64,000 bases of DNA, from positions 53,359 through 117,358 of the forward strand of contig CAWEWH010000002.1 in assembly GCA_963812775.1 (NCBI GenBank), given 5' to 3'. A program made the translations under genes and the position numbers. Positions 10,143 to 19,482 of the stretch are shown here, piece by piece (the first letter of the stretch is position 1; the number at the start of each line of letters is the position of its first letter). The notes beneath the pieces are model-generated. The model saw only the letters and a program-made list of their open reading frames with translations, was not told the DNA's origin and made no database searches. This DNA is from CAWEWH01 sp963812775 (GTDB lineage Bacteria; Pseudomonadota; Alphaproteobacteria; Rhizobiales; Beijerinckiaceae).

Positions 10143-10808
10143 ATGACCATTACAATCACGCGCTTGTTTGACGACTACGCCTCGGCCACCAAGGCCGTAC
10201 AGGCGCTCGAAGGGGCTGGCGTCGCGCACAGTGATATCAGCATCGTCGCCAGCAACGCCGACAACTGGTACACCGACAAAGGCACCGGTTCTGCACCGCG
10301 CGCTACCACAAGCACCGGCAAAGTAGACCGCGACGGTGACGGCGTCGACGATCGCGCCGAGGGTGCCGCCAAGGGCGCCGGCGTCGGCGCTGCCGTCGGC
10401 GGCACCGCAGGTCTGCTCGCGGGTCTCGGCCTTCTCGCCATTCCGGGCCTTGGTCCGGTCGTCGCCGCGGGCTGGCTTATCGCGACAGCCGCAGGCGCAG
10501 TGGCCGGTGGTGCCACCGGTGGCGTTGTCGGCGCGCTCACGCAGGCAGGGGTCAGCAAGGAGGACGCGGCAGTTTACGCCGAAGGCGTGCGCCGCGGCGG
10601 CACGCTGGTCACCGCGCGCGTCCCGGATGCCGATCGTGCCCGTCTCGAGGGAGTCATGGGTCGTTCGGCCGTCAACATTCGCGAGCGAGCCGCGGCTTAC
10701 AAGAAGGCGGGTTGGCGCGATTTCGACCACAACGCGAAACCCTTCTCAGCTGAAGACGTCCGCCGGGAGCGCGAGACATATGCGGCTCCGACACGCCGCG
10801 CGAGCTGA
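10143..10808 (+). CDS. YflT-like general stress protein with glycine-zipper core
   Basis: 221 residues. The N-terminal part (ITRLFDDYASATKAVQALE, SDISIVASNAD, residues 4-41) resembles the general stress protein 17M/YflT domain. A low-complexity GAGVGAAVGGTAG-type stretch (about 75-135) with alternating Gly/Ala may insert in a membrane. The C-terminal part is charged and ends in YAAPTRRAS. AAGGAA lies upstream. It follows the secreted protein by 60 bp and is closed by a strong terminator, so both may share the EcfG promoter at 9654. Confidence 0.65.
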   Translation: MTITITRLFDDYASATKAVQALEGAGVAHSDISIVASNADNWYTDKGTGSAPRATTSTGKVDRDGDGVDDRAEGAAKGAGVGAAVGGTAGLLAGLGLLAIPGLGPVVAAGWLIATAAGAVAGGATGGVVGALTQAGVSKEDAAVYAEGVRRGGTLVTARVPDADRARLEGVMGRSAVNIRERAAAYKKAGWRDFDHNAKPFSAEDVRRERETYAAPTRRAS

Positions 10809-10829
10809 GGATCAAGTCCAGATCGCGAA

Positions 10830-10857
10830 GGGCCCCGAACTTTCGGGGCCCTTTTTT
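10830..10857 (+). terminator. Intrinsic terminator after the YflT-like gene
   Basis: GGGCCCCGAA-CT-TTCGGGGCCC followed by TTTTTT: a perfect 10-bp stem with a U-run, 22 bp after the stop codon. Confidence 0.92.
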
Positions 10858-10975
10858 ATGCGCGCGATCGCCGCAAACAACACTGCGCTTCACGAACGCG
10901 AGGGCCCTGCGGTAGGGCATTGTGCATTGCAACATGACACCCCATCTGAGGCAGTCACAGCACCGAGAGGCTCCC

Positions 10976-12229
10976 TTGCGCAAGCTCAACTCCGTCCTTT
11001 CCTCCCTCGCCGCCAATAAATCGCGCTGGCTGAAGCTGCTGGGCTCCCAGTCCACGTCGGCGCCGTTCACGCGCGAGTCGCACATGCCGAGTCGCCTGCG
11101 TGAGGTGATGGCTTTCGGGTCCAATCCCGGCAATTTGCGGATGTTCGACTATGCGCCGAGCCGCGTGAGCCGCCGGCCAGCCTTGGTGGTCGCGCTCCAT
11201 GGCTGCACCCAAACCGCAACGACCTTCGACTATGGCACGGGGTGGTCGCAACTCGCCGATCGCCACGGCTTTGTCGTGCTGGCACCTCAGCAACAGAAGT
11301 CCAACAATCCCAACAACTGCTTTACGTGGTTTCAGCCCGACGACACGGCCCGGGACCGCGGCGAGGCGATGTCAATTCGTCAAATGATCGACTGGGCGAT
11401 CATCGACCACGACATCGATCCAGCTCGCGTATTCGTGACCGGCTTGTCGGCTGGCGGCGCGATGGCGTCGGTTATGCTGGCGGTCTATCCCGAAATATTC
11501 GCCGGCGGCGCCATCGTGGCGGGACTTCCATTCGGCGCGGCCACGACTGTCGAGCAAGCGTTCGAGAGCATGTTCAAGGGTCCACGCTTGTCAGGGGATG
11601 AATCCGCCGATCTCGTCCGTCGCGCATCGGCGCATGCCGGACCGTGGCCAAAAATCTCGGTTTGGCACGGCGCCAAGGACCAGACGGTGAAGCCGGAAAA
11701 CGCGACGGCAATCGTCGAACAATGGACACGGCTCCACGCCCTCCCGGCAACGGCAACGCGCGTTGTCAGCACAGGCGCCTATCGCCGTCGTCAATGGATG
11801 AACGCTCATGGCGAAGCGTTCGTCGAAGAATATCTGGTGGCCGGCATGGGGCACGGTGTTCCCCTCGCGGCCGGCGCCGACAGCCTCGGCGCGCCGGGCC
11901 CCTATTTCATCGAGACGGGAGTCTCGTCCACCGAGCATATTGCGGCGTTCTGGGGGATCGCTGCGGCACGGGCGGAAACAAGCGCGCAGCCGTCGCGGGA
12001 GGACGTTCGGCCGCTCGAGCCGGCCCTCGCCGAAGCGATCCCATCTGTGTCATGGCCCGCGAACGACATGGGGACCGACCGCGAACGGCGCTTGCTTGAA
12101 GATGCGCGATCGGACGCAACGCCCGAGCCCGTTGCCGAACCTGGCGGGCACCAAAATACCGCGACGCCGAAGGTCGATGTCGGCGCAATCATCGAGAAGG
12201 CCCTTCGCACTGCGGGGCTCTTGAGGTGA
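10976..12229 (+). CDS. PHB depolymerase family (LpqC-like) esterase
   Basis: I prefer TTG 10976: GAGAGG lies 5 bases upstream and the resulting N-terminus (MRKLNSVLSSLAA) resembles family starts. An ATG at 10934 is possible. The 417-residue alpha/beta hydrolase has the oxyanion segment VVALHGCTQT, the nucleophile elbow GLSAGGAM near residue 155, the acid segment WHGAKDQTVKP and the catalytic His in AGMGHGVPL. The C-terminal 70 residues are a charged extension. There is no clear signal peptide. The family hydrolyses esters including short-chain polyhydroxyalkanoates; the true substrate is uncertain. Confidence 0.82.
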   Translation: MRKLNSVLSSLAANKSRWLKLLGSQSTSAPFTRESHMPSRLREVMAFGSNPGNLRMFDYAPSRVSRRPALVVALHGCTQTATTFDYGTGWSQLADRHGFVVLAPQQQKSNNPNNCFTWFQPDDTARDRGEAMSIRQMIDWAIIDHDIDPARVFVTGLSAGGAMASVMLAVYPEIFAGGAIVAGLPFGAATTVEQAFESMFKGPRLSGDESADLVRRASAHAGPWPKISVWHGAKDQTVKPENATAIVEQWTRLHALPATATRVVSTGAYRRRQWMNAHGEAFVEEYLVAGMGHGVPLAAGADSLGAPGPYFIETGVSSTEHIAAFWGIAAARAETSAQPSREDVRPLEPALAEAIPSVSWPANDMGTDRERRLLEDARSDATPEPVAEPGGHQNTATPKVDVGAIIEKALRTAGLLR

Positions 12230-12307
12230 AGGGGCGTCTCGCAAACGTGACGCAGGCGCCGCTTGGCGCACGGAGCACGAGCGATTGATTTTTTCTTTTA
12301 GAAGCGG

Positions 12308-12336
12308 CCCCTCCATCGACGAGGGGTCGCTTCGCG
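12308..12336. repeat. Inverted repeat between convergent genes
   Basis: CCCCT and AGGGG arms lie within longer complementary arms beginning GAAGCG and ending CGCTTC. It lies between the esterase and a convergent small gene. No U-run follows on either strand, so termination is uncertain. Confidence 0.5.
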
Positions 12337-12342
12337 TTGCGA

Positions 12343-12576
12343 TTACTCGCTCGTGCAAACTTGAATGGTTTTCATCCCGGCTTCAGCTTCGCTCCGAGAC
12401 TTGAAGACGAGTGGGCCAACCTGCACAACGGTCGTTGCTGTGGGCTTCTCCTCGACAATCGTGCATCTCTTTGTCGTGCTGTCTTGCACGACGTAGTACT
12501 CCCTCGCGTATTGAGCCGACGCAGGTCCAGCCAGCGTGGCTAGGATTGCGGCGGCAACGAGCTGTTTTCCGAACAT
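12343..12576 (-). CDS. Small secreted hypothetical protein (77 aa)
   Basis: Starts MFGKQLVAAAILATLAGPASAQ, a typical Sec signal peptide cleaved after ASA. The mature part is about 55 residues with a Cys pair (RCTIVEE and IQVCTSE) that may form a disulphide. The YYVVQDSTTKRCTIVEEKP pattern recurs in small periplasmic proteins of Rhizobiales, from memory. Function unknown. Monocistronic. Confidence 0.65.
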   Translation of the reverse strand: MFGKQLVAAAILATLAGPASAQYAREYYVVQDSTTKRCTIVEEKPTATTVVQVGPLVFKSRSEAEAGMKTIQVCTSE

Positions 12577-12936
12577 GGCTTCCCCTTTGTATAGCTTGCG
12601 CTGCGGTAATGAGCCGCTGGCGCAAAACGTTCCGCCTCAATCAACGTTTCTTTATGGGCGCCGTATCCGTCGCTCCCGGGGCGTAAATGAGCGCTGGCTA
12701 AATCGTCGAAATGAGCGCATGGTCATATCGGCTGTTCGCGGCCGGCTGAGAGACCCATCAGCGCTCCCACTGTAAGTGGGAGCATGACATGTGTTGGCCT
12801 CTCGATACCCGACATCGATGCGCGGCGGATCTGCGAAGAGCGCGAACGCGCGTCAGCAATAACGCTCCCGGGTGGCAGTTCGTGGATCGTCACGCGACGC
12901 ACCGTCCGGATCCATCCACTTAAGTCGGAGATTGCC
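12577..12936. other. Intergenic region with a perfect hairpin
   Basis: About 360 bp with no supported gene. At 12763-12783 the sequence GCTCCCACT-GTA-AGTGGGAGC is a perfect 9-bp inverted repeat without a following T-run. It may sit in the leader of the CsbD-like gene. Confidence 0.5.
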
Positions 12937-13155
12937 GTGTTCAACTACAAGCAAACAGAAAATGCCCCGGCGTCTCCGATCAAGAGGGAGCACCTGAAGC
13001 AGGCGCAGCAGAAGTGGGAGCGTCTGAGCGAGACGGATCTTGCGGCGATCCGGAATCCGACGGACCTCATCGCCGTGATTCAAGAGCGCTACAGTCTTTC
13101 TCGATCGCAGGCAGAGCGCGACGTGACCATCTGGTCGCGTGGCAAGCAGTTATAG
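12937..13155 (+). CDS. CsbD-like stress protein
   Basis: GTG 12937 with CGGAG 6 bases upstream gives 72 residues. The body (LKQAQQKWERLSETDLAAI, then a helix and YSLSRSQAERDVTIW) follows the CsbD pattern W-x-L-x-DL-x-I...Y.....A...V..W. CsbD proteins are small, soluble and stress-induced with unknown mechanism. It begins a run of four small genes on the same strand. A longer ATG-started frame from 12784 is possible but its extension looks non-coding. Confidence 0.6.
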   Translation: MFNYKQTENAPASPIKREHLKQAQQKWERLSETDLAAIRNPTDLIAVIQERYSLSRSQAERDVTIWSRGKQL

Positions 13156-13198
13156 GGACCAGGTCGCGCCGAGAGAGGCCCGACAGGAGAAACATCTG

Positions 13199-13777
13199 AT
13201 GCCGCGCTTCATCGCCGATCGATATGGCCAGGAAGTATCGGCGCTGTTGGCCGAAACGAACACTCCGCCTGGTCGGGATGGGCTCGCCACTGGTCGCCCG
13301 CTCGCTGACCGCCGCAAATCGGGACGGTCTCCCGGGGAGGAAGAATTGAGCAAGAGCATCGACACCATTTGCGATCGTCTGCGTATTCAGCTTCACGGCA
13401 TCGACAGGCGTCTCGAAGCGCTGAAGAGCGCCGATATGGCCACTTCAGAGAAATCCCGCCGTGCGGTGGAGAGCCAGGCAGACGCCGTGCAGCAACGCAT
13501 CTTCGATCGCCGGCGCGCGGTTGAGAACGCCAACGCCAACGTCAACGCCTGGGTGAACAGCAAGCGCGCCGGCTTCAATGCCGAGGTCGACGAGTGGAAA
13601 GAACGGCGGCAGGTGCATCACTTGAACAGCCGGGCGGACTACGCTGAGGAATACGCGGTGGCTGCCTTCGAGCTGGTCATGGCGGCAGCCGACGAAGCCT
13701 CGTCGGCCGCTTTGGAAGCCTTGCTGGCCCGCAGCGACGCCAATGTGGCCGCGCTGCCCGACGCACGGGGAGCTTGA
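13199..13777 (+). CDS. Hypothetical helical (coiled-coil) protein
   Basis: ATG 13199 follows AGGAG. The 192-residue protein is highly charged and helical: an N-terminal part with no recognisable fold, then a long amphipathic region (about 60-190) rich in Ala, Glu and Arg. The C-terminal helices (NSRADYAEEYAVAAFELVM) resemble the sll1863-type stress protein pattern I recall; this is a weak match. No signal peptide. It is followed after one base by the next gene, so they are co-transcribed. Confidence 0.55.
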   Translation: MPRFIADRYGQEVSALLAETNTPPGRDGLATGRPLADRRKSGRSPGEEELSKSIDTICDRLRIQLHGIDRRLEALKSADMATSEKSRRAVESQADAVQQRIFDRRRAVENANANVNAWVNSKRAGFNAEVDEWKERRQVHHLNSRADYAEEYAVAAFELVMAAADEASSAALEALLARSDANVAALPDARGA

Positions 13778-13778
13778 T

Positions 13779-13973
13779 ATGCCGCATAAATTCAAGGTTG
13801 GCGACGCGGTTTTCGTTCCGCCCAGCGTGTTGAGGCTGGTGCCGACCGGTGTTTTCGAAATCATCCGCCTGCTTCCGCCGGTCGATGCGGGACCGCAATA
13901 TCGCATCAAGAGCAAGCTTGAACCTTGCGAACGTGTGGCGCTGGAGAGTGACCTCAAGCGTTCCGCGCGATGA
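13779..13973 (+). CDS. Small conserved hypothetical protein (64 aa)
   Basis: Starts MPHKFKVGDAVFVPP, one base after the previous stop. The HKFKVGD.V......R....G.FEI..LLP....PQYRIKS......RV..E.D pattern resembles an SH3-like small barrel found in many alphaproteobacterial hypothetical proteins. No catalytic residue stands out. Translational coupling to the coiled-coil protein suggests a related role. Confidence 0.65.
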   Translation: MPHKFKVGDAVFVPPSVLRLVPTGVFEIIRLLPPVDAGPQYRIKSKLEPCERVALESDLKRSAR

Positions 13974-13989
13974 ACGGGACTAAGAACTC

Positions 13990-14232
13990 ATGACCAAGTG
14001 CTGCATCGCGTTGCGGTTGCTCCTCGCCGCAAGCCTCATCTCCTGCGGCATGTCGACGGTCGCGCTAAGCCAGGCCGCGGCGAAGCGACCTCCGGACCGA
14101 TCGGAGAAGGCCGCCTCCGACAAGGAGATTGAGGATGCCCGTTTGCGGGTCAGGGCTCAGGCGGACAAGCGGCAAAAGGATTGGGATGTCAGTTCTGCCA
14201 CAACAATGAAGAGCATTTGCAGCAATTGCTGA
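13990..14232 (+). CDS. Small secreted hypothetical protein (80 aa)
   Basis: Starts MTKCCIALRLLLAASLISC, a signal peptide possibly of lipoprotein type (LISC) although the region after it (GMSTVALSQA) also allows ordinary cleavage. The mature part is charged and ends MKSICSNC, a terminal Cys-x2-Cys that recurs in Rhizobiales small proteins, from memory. It is the last gene of the small-gene run and converges on corA. Confidence 0.55.
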   Translation: MTKCCIALRLLLAASLISCGMSTVALSQAAAKRPPDRSEKAASDKEIEDARLRVRAQADKRQKDWDVSSATTMKSICSNC

Positions 14233-14293
14233 TGCGGGCGGCCGCCGCGCTCGCCAAGCGCTTCGCGGTTGCGAGAGCTCCGCCTCGTCAGCC

Positions 14294-15310
14294 CTACAGC
14301 CAGCCGGCGCGCCGCAGCCGCCAGTAAATGGCGCCGCAGGCGGTGAGAATCATGCCGAGCACGAGATAGTAGCCGAACGCCCATTCCAGCTCCGGCATAT
14401 TCTTGAAGTTCATGCCGTAGATGCCGGCCACAGCGGTCGGCACGGCCAGGATCGCCGCGTAGGCGGCGAGGCGCCGGGTGATCGCCGTCTGTTGCGCCTG
14501 GCCGGTGAGCAGGCTTGCCTCGAACGCGAAGGCCAGCACCTCGCGCAACGCGTCGATCTCCTCCTGCACGCGCCGCACGTGATCGGTCACGTCGCGGAAA
14601 TGCGGCTGCATGGCCGCCTGGATGTGCAACACCTCCGCATGCTCCAGCCGCCGGCACACTTCCACCATGGGCACGATGGCGTTGCGTAGCTTCAACAGGT
14701 CGCGGCGCAGCGTGTAAAGGCGCTCGACCTCGTCGCTGCTGAGCGTCGCCGTGACGACGCGGTCCTCGATGGTCTCGACCTCGGCGTGGATCGCCTCGAC
14801 CACCGGCATGTAGTTGTCGACGATGAAGTCGAGGATGGCATAGAGGATGTAGTCCTCGCCGTGCGAGAGGGTAGCGGGGCAGGCCTCGCAGCGCTGCCTG
14901 ACCGTCGTGTAGGAGGTCGATGCGCCGTGGCGCACCGACACGACGTAGCCCTTGCCGACGAAGAGATGCGTCTCGCCGAAGGCGATGCGGCCATCGACCA
15001 TCTGGGCGGTGCGCGCGACGATGAACAGCGCGTCGCCATATTGCTCGAGCTTCGGCCGCTGGTGAGCGTTGCGCGCGTCCTCGATGGCGAGCTCATGCAG
15101 GCCGAACTGCTTCTGCACGCGCGCCAGCAGCTCGTCGCTCGGCTCGAACAGGCCGATCCACACGACATGGCCCGGCCGCCGCGACCATTCGCCGGTTTGC
15201 TCGATGGTGATGTCGGCGACGCGCCGGCCGCCCGCATAGGCGCTCGAGGCGACGACGCCGTGACCAGCGCCGTCGTCAGCCTGAGCCGGGCCTTGAGCCA
15301 TGAGATTCAT
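14294..15310 (-). CDS. corA: CorA-family magnesium/cobalt transporter
   Basis: About 338 residues from ATG 15310 (MNLMAQG). There is a large N-terminal cytoplasmic domain, a long stalk helix, then two C-terminal transmembrane helices with the diagnostic YGMNF loop between them (about 50 residues from the end). CorA forms pentameric channels for divalent cations in the inner membrane. The in-frame ATG 12 codons upstream gives a less likely longer form. It is a single-gene unit, divergent from the CoA-transferase. Confidence 0.93.
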   Translation of the reverse strand: MNLMAQGPAQADDGAGHGVVASSAYAGGRRVADITIEQTGEWSRRPGHVVWIGLFEPSDELLARVQKQFGLHELAIEDARNAHQRPKLEQYGDALFIVARTAQMVDGRIAFGETHLFVGKGYVVSVRHGASTSYTTVRQRCEACPATLSHGEDYILYAILDFIVDNYMPVVEAIHAEVETIEDRVVTATLSSDEVERLYTLRRDLLKLRNAIVPMVEVCRRLEHAEVLHIQAAMQPHFRDVTDHVRRVQEEIDALREVLAFAFEASLLTGQAQQTAITRRLAAYAAILAVPTAVAGIYGMNFKNMPELEWAFGYYLVLGMILTACGAIYWRLRRAGWL

Positions 15311-15478
15311 GGGCGCCAGCCTGCACCCCGCCGTGGCGGCCGGCAAGGCTCAAGAGGCCGGAAGGGCGTCCACGTCAACCGGAATCCGTCTGCATCTCAA
15401 GCGTGTGGGCGCCCGCTACCACGTGTCGCCCGCAGGTGATATGGGGCATGGCATTCGTGAAAGGCGAGGGAGGGTCGG

Positions 15479-16711
15479 TTGGCCGAGACGGTAAACGGCG
15501 CGCTGGCGGGTCTGCGCGTGCTCGACGTCACCGTCATGCTGGCGGGGCCCTTCTGCACCATGCTGCTCGCCGATCTCGGCGCCGACGTGATCAAGATCGA
15601 GCCGCCGGAGGGCGAGCTCACGCGCGCGCTGGGGCCGTTCTTCGCCGACGATACGCGCAAGCATTTCGGCGGCTATTTCCAGAGCATCAACCGCAACAAG
15701 CGCAGCGTCGTGCTGGACCTGAAGACAGAAGAAGGCCGTGACGCGCTGCTGAAGCTCGTCGCCGGCGCCGACGTGCTGGTCGAGAACTACCGCGTCGGTG
15801 TCATGGACCGTCTCGGCCTCTCCTACGAGCGGCTGCGCGAGGTCAATCCGCGCCTCGTCTATGCGAGCATCACCGGCTTCGGCAGCCCGCGCAGCGGCAA
15901 GAGCCCCTATGTCGACTGGCCGGCCTATGACGTGGTCGCCCAGGCCATGGGGGGCCTCATGGCCATCACCGGCCCGGCGCCGGGACAGCCGACCAAGGTG
16001 GGGCCGGGCGTCGGTGACACCGTCCCGGCCATGCTGATGGCGGTCGGCGTCCTGGCGGCCGTCCGCCACGCCGAGCGGACGGGGCAGGGGCAGTTCATCG
16101 ACATCGCCATGTACGACGCCATGCTCGCCGTCTGCGAGCGGTCGGTCTATCAGCACTCCTACCAGGGAACCGTGCCGGGTCCCGAGGGCAACGGCCACCC
16201 GCTGCTCTGCCCGTTCGGCCTGTTCGAGGCGTCGGACGGCTTCGTCAGCATCGCCTGTCCGCACAACGATTTCTGGGCGGCGCTGTGCGCGGCCATCGGC
16301 CGGCCGGAACTCGGCAGCGACCCGCGCTATGCCAGCAACGCGGCGCGCCTGTCGCGCCGGGCCGAGATCATCGATCTCGTGACCGCCTGGACCAAGGCCC
16401 GCAGCAAGCGCGAGATCGCGCTGGCGCTCGGCGGCAAGGTGCCGGCGGGGCCGGTCAATGACGTGGGCGACATCTGGAACGACCCCCACGTCGCGGTGCG
16501 CAACATGCTGGCGGCCGTCGAGCATCCGGGCAGCGAGCGGACGGCGATGATCGCCAACAGCCCGTTGCGCCTCTCGGCGACGCCGGCGGGGGTGCGCCGC
16601 CGCGCGCCGCTCCTCGGCGAGCATACCGAAGAGGTCCTGCGCGAGGCCGGGATTGCCGGCCCCGAAGGGCGAGCGGGGCCGCGCGAGACGGCGGCGCTCG
16701 GCAAGGGCTGA
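15479..16711 (+). CDS. CaiB/BaiF (class III) CoA-transferase
   Basis: TTG 15479 follows a GAGGGAGGG site. The 410-residue protein has the family N-terminus LRVLDVTVMLAGPFCTMLLADLGADVIKIE, SINRNKRSVVLDLK and DVLVENYRVGVMDRLGL, with the conserved catalytic-region Asp expected around SYVDW/AYDVVAQA. The family moves CoA between carboxylic acids through aspartyl-anhydride intermediates. It is intact and stands alone here, with catabolic genes starting 3 kb downstream; the specific acid pair is unknown. Confidence 0.88.
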   Translation: MAETVNGALAGLRVLDVTVMLAGPFCTMLLADLGADVIKIEPPEGELTRALGPFFADDTRKHFGGYFQSINRNKRSVVLDLKTEEGRDALLKLVAGADVLVENYRVGVMDRLGLSYERLREVNPRLVYASITGFGSPRSGKSPYVDWPAYDVVAQAMGGLMAITGPAPGQPTKVGPGVGDTVPAMLMAVGVLAAVRHAERTGQGQFIDIAMYDAMLAVCERSVYQHSYQGTVPGPEGNGHPLLCPFGLFEASDGFVSIACPHNDFWAALCAAIGRPELGSDPRYASNAARLSRRAEIIDLVTAWTKARSKREIALALGGKVPAGPVNDVGDIWNDPHVAVRNMLAAVEHPGSERTAMIANSPLRLSATPAGVRRRAPLLGEHTEEVLREAGIAGPEGRAGPRETAALGKG

Positions 16712-16731
16712 GGGGGCGCGGCGCGGCTGAA

Positions 16732-18579
16732 CTAGGCGGCCTTCACGTGTCTGACGAATCTTTCCACGTGCTCGACCAGCGCATCGGTCTGGTGGTTGAG
16801 GACGGTCACCGCGTTCATCAGGTTGGACGCCGCCGTGCCGGCCTCTTCGGCCTGCATGGCCACGGCGGCCATGTTGGAGCACACATCGCCGGTGCTCGCG
16901 GCGGCATCGCGGGTGCCCTCGTGGATGGCGCGCATGGTGTCGCGCTGGCTGTTGCTGCCGTCGGCCACGTCGGCGGCGCCGCGCTGCATTTCAGTCATCT
17001 CGGGGTCGAGTGCACGGAGCGCCTCGCTGGCACGTTCCGCCGCCGCGTGGACATCGCCGATCCGTGCCGTGATCTGCGCGCTCACCCGCTCCGCTTCGGC
17101 CGCAAAGTCCTTCAGATCGCCGGCCGCTGCCGCGAAGCCATCGCCGGCTTGTGCCTTGTGGACAACCGCAATGGCGGCATCCAGCGCATTGAGGTTGGTC
17201 TGCGATGCGAGGGCCTGGACGGCTTTGACGGCAGCGTCGATGCGCCCTGACGCCTGGCGCAGATCGGCGACGCTTGTCTGCGCCAGCGCGAACGTCTCGC
17301 CCATGCGGCGGGCGCCGTCGGCGTTGCGGCGCAACTGGCTGGCGATGTCGGCGGCCGTCGCATCGAGTAGTTGCGTGTTCTCGACCAGCGCATGCACGTG
17401 CGCGTTGGTCGTTTCGGCGTCGCGCACTGCATCTTTTGCCCGGATGACGGTGTCTTGCGTGCTCGCCGTCACATCGACCGCGGAAGCCGCCATCTTGCCG
17501 ACCGAGGCTTGCAGGATCTGCAGAGCGCGGCCGGCCCCGCTTTCGAATTCGTCGGCAAGACGCGCCAAGGTGGCCCGCTTCTCCGTTTCGGCTTCGGCGG
17601 CCAGCGTCTCGAGCCGCTTCTCCTCGGTGATGTCGTGGGCAAAGCCAGTCCACACGATCTCGTCGCCCTCGCGACGCGGGCTGGCGAACAGTCGCAGCCA
17701 GCCCCCGCGCTGATGAGCGTTGACATAGCGGGTCTCGAAGACGATGGGCGACATGTCCTTCAACGCCTCGGCCTGCAATTGGCGGTAGCGGACCATATCG
17801 TCGAGGTTCAGAAGACGCGTCTTGGTGACGGTTGTGAGCTCGCTTGGCCCGACACCGAGGAGTGTTGTCACGCCGGACGACACGTAGGTGTAGCGGCTGG
17901 GACCGCGAGCCGGCTTCCTGCGCTCGAACAGGGCGCCCGGAAGGTTATCGGCGATGGCGCGCAGCCTGGCTTCGCTGGCCGCCAGCGCCACGCGGGCGCG
18001 GAAGCGTTCGTTGCGCATCAGGTTTAGGCTGCCGGCGAACACGACGCCGAAGAAGTTTGCGAGACTGACCGGCAGCGCCAGGTCGCGCAGGAAGCGCATC
18101 GCCATGTCGGGGGGCGCCAGCGGCGTGACCAGAATGTTGGGGGTGACAATGGCAAGGCCAAGCAACGGCAAGTCGCGCCACGTGAACTCCCGCCCGGCAC
18201 GTTTAAGCCAGCCCATGAACAGAAGCACGATGAGGCCGCCCATTGCAGTCGCGATGACGCCCATATAGACGCCCGCGCCGCCGAGAGAGGCGCGCACGCC
18301 CATCAGGATCGCCGTTGACACAATAACGGCTAGGGGGCCGCCGGCCGGTCCCGATAGCGCGATCGCTGCCATGCGCATATCGAAGAGATAGCCAGACCCC
18401 ATGACGACCGCCTCCGCCATGGTTATCCCGCCAACAGCGCCGAAGACGACCCCGATGGCGAGTTGGCGCAACCACGGCCGGATGCCGGTCCGCAGATCGA
18501 CAAGCCAATGCAGCACGACGGCGAGCGACAGGAACGCGGCCTGTTGCAGGAGCGAAAAGGCGAGCGTGGTGATGGACAT
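16732..18579 (-). CDS. Chemoreceptor-like sensor: 5TM-LYT membrane domain, PAS and degenerate MCP domain
   Basis: 615 residues. Residues about 5-190 hold five or more transmembrane helices with the GGITMAEAVVMGSGYLFDMR signature of LytS-type 5TM receptors. A PAS domain follows (about 205-325, ending WTGFAHDITEEKRLE). The C-terminal 280 residues are a long helical coiled coil where a chemoreceptor tip is expected. The tip is degenerate: ASQTNLNALDAAIAVVHKAQ replaces the usual ASQTNLLALNAAIEAARAG, losing several CheA/CheW-contact residues. It may therefore signal through another partner or be a non-chemotactic sensor. Confidence 0.78.
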   Translation of the reverse strand: MSITTLAFSLLQQAAFLSLAVVLHWLVDLRTGIRPWLRQLAIGVVFGAVGGITMAEAVVMGSGYLFDMRMAAIALSGPAGGPLAVIVSTAILMGVRASLGGAGVYMGVIATAMGGLIVLLFMGWLKRAGREFTWRDLPLLGLAIVTPNILVTPLAPPDMAMRFLRDLALPVSLANFFGVVFAGSLNLMRNERFRARVALAASEARLRAIADNLPGALFERRKPARGPSRYTYVSSGVTTLLGVGPSELTTVTKTRLLNLDDMVRYRQLQAEALKDMSPIVFETRYVNAHQRGGWLRLFASPRREGDEIVWTGFAHDITEEKRLETLAAEAETEKRATLARLADEFESGAGRALQILQASVGKMAASAVDVTASTQDTVIRAKDAVRDAETTNAHVHALVENTQLLDATAADIASQLRRNADGARRMGETFALAQTSVADLRQASGRIDAAVKAVQALASQTNLNALDAAIAVVHKAQAGDGFAAAAGDLKDFAAEAERVSAQITARIGDVHAAAERASEALRALDPEMTEMQRGAADVADGSNSQRDTMRAIHEGTRDAAASTGDVCSNMAAVAMQAEEAGTAASNLMNAVTVLNHQTDALVEHVERFVRHVKAA

Positions 18580-18680
18580 CGCGGGGAGACGGTTATCCGG
18601 CGGCGCGACTATCTTAGGTTAGAATTGGTTAACGCATTTTCTCCGTCAGCCGCGGGCGCTGCTGTTTGTTTGAGCGGCCG

Positions 18681-19482
18681 TCACCCCACGCGCAGCAGCG
18701 CGCCCCCGTCGACCGGCAGCGCCACGCCGGTGACGAAATTGGCTTCGTCGGAGGCCAGGAACAACGCGGCATTGGCCACGTCCCAGCCGGTGCCCATCTT
18801 GCGGCGCAAGGGCACGCGGGCGTCGCGCTCCGCCGCCACCTCGGCGCGGCTCCTGCTGCTGGTGCGGGCGCGCGTGTCCACCGCCATCGGCGTGTCCATG
18901 AGGCCCGGCAGGATGACGTTGGCGCGGATGCCGTGCTCGGCGTTCTGGATGGCGAGCTGCTGGGTGAACGCCACCATGCCGGCCTTGGTGATCTTGTAGG
19001 CGACGAAGGGATACTCGCTCCAGGCCGCCACCGACGAGATGTTGATGATGCTGCCTGAGCGCTGCGCGCGCATGATCGGCAGCGGCGTGCTTGCACGCCA
19101 TGATCGTGCCCCGCAGATTGATGGCGAAGATGCGGTCGAGCGCCGCCTCGCTGATGTCGGTGAGCGGCGCGTCGCCGCCGGCGATGGAGACGCCGACGTT
19201 GTTGTGCAGGATGTCGATGCGACCGAAGCGCCCTTTCGCCTCCGCCATGGCAGCCGCCAGGCTGCGCTCCTGCGTCACGTCGGCCGCGAAAGCCACACAA
19301 GTGCCGCCGTCCTTCTCGGCCAGCGTCGCGGTTTCCTTGGCGGAGTCCATATCGCGGTCGACGGCCAGCACCTGCGCGCCTTCCTGCGCGAAGCGCAGTG
19401 CGGTCGCCCGGCCGTTGCCGATCCCTTCGCCGGGGCTTTGCCCGGCGCCGATGACCACCGCGACTTTCCCCTTAAGACGCAT
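18681..19482 (-). CDS. Short-chain dehydrogenase/reductase (one frameshift)
   Basis: Starts ATG 19482. The N-terminal Rossmann half has a VIGAG-x4-G-x-GNG cofactor loop, DVT near residue 70 and HNNVG near 93. The frame breaks near 19080, where one extra C separates IMACKHA from LPIMRAQRSGS. After it the second half has the catalytic Ser (INISSVAAWS) and the YxxxK pair (YKITKAG; the Tyr is in FVAYKITK). Corrected length is about 266 residues, normal for the family. NAD(P)-dependent oxidation or reduction of an unknown alcohol or acyl substrate. Divergent from the acyl-CoA dehydrogenases. Confidence 0.8.

Noticed and set aside
12308..12336. Intrinsic terminator between esterase and small gene
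   Set aside because: Hairpin arms are good but no U-run follows on either strand.
15416..16882. Long minus-strand ORF opposite the CoA-transferase
   Set aside because: Arg/Ala/His-rich shadow frame of a well-supported plus-strand gene; typical of GC-rich DNA. The same applies to 32953-35130 and 38047-40296.
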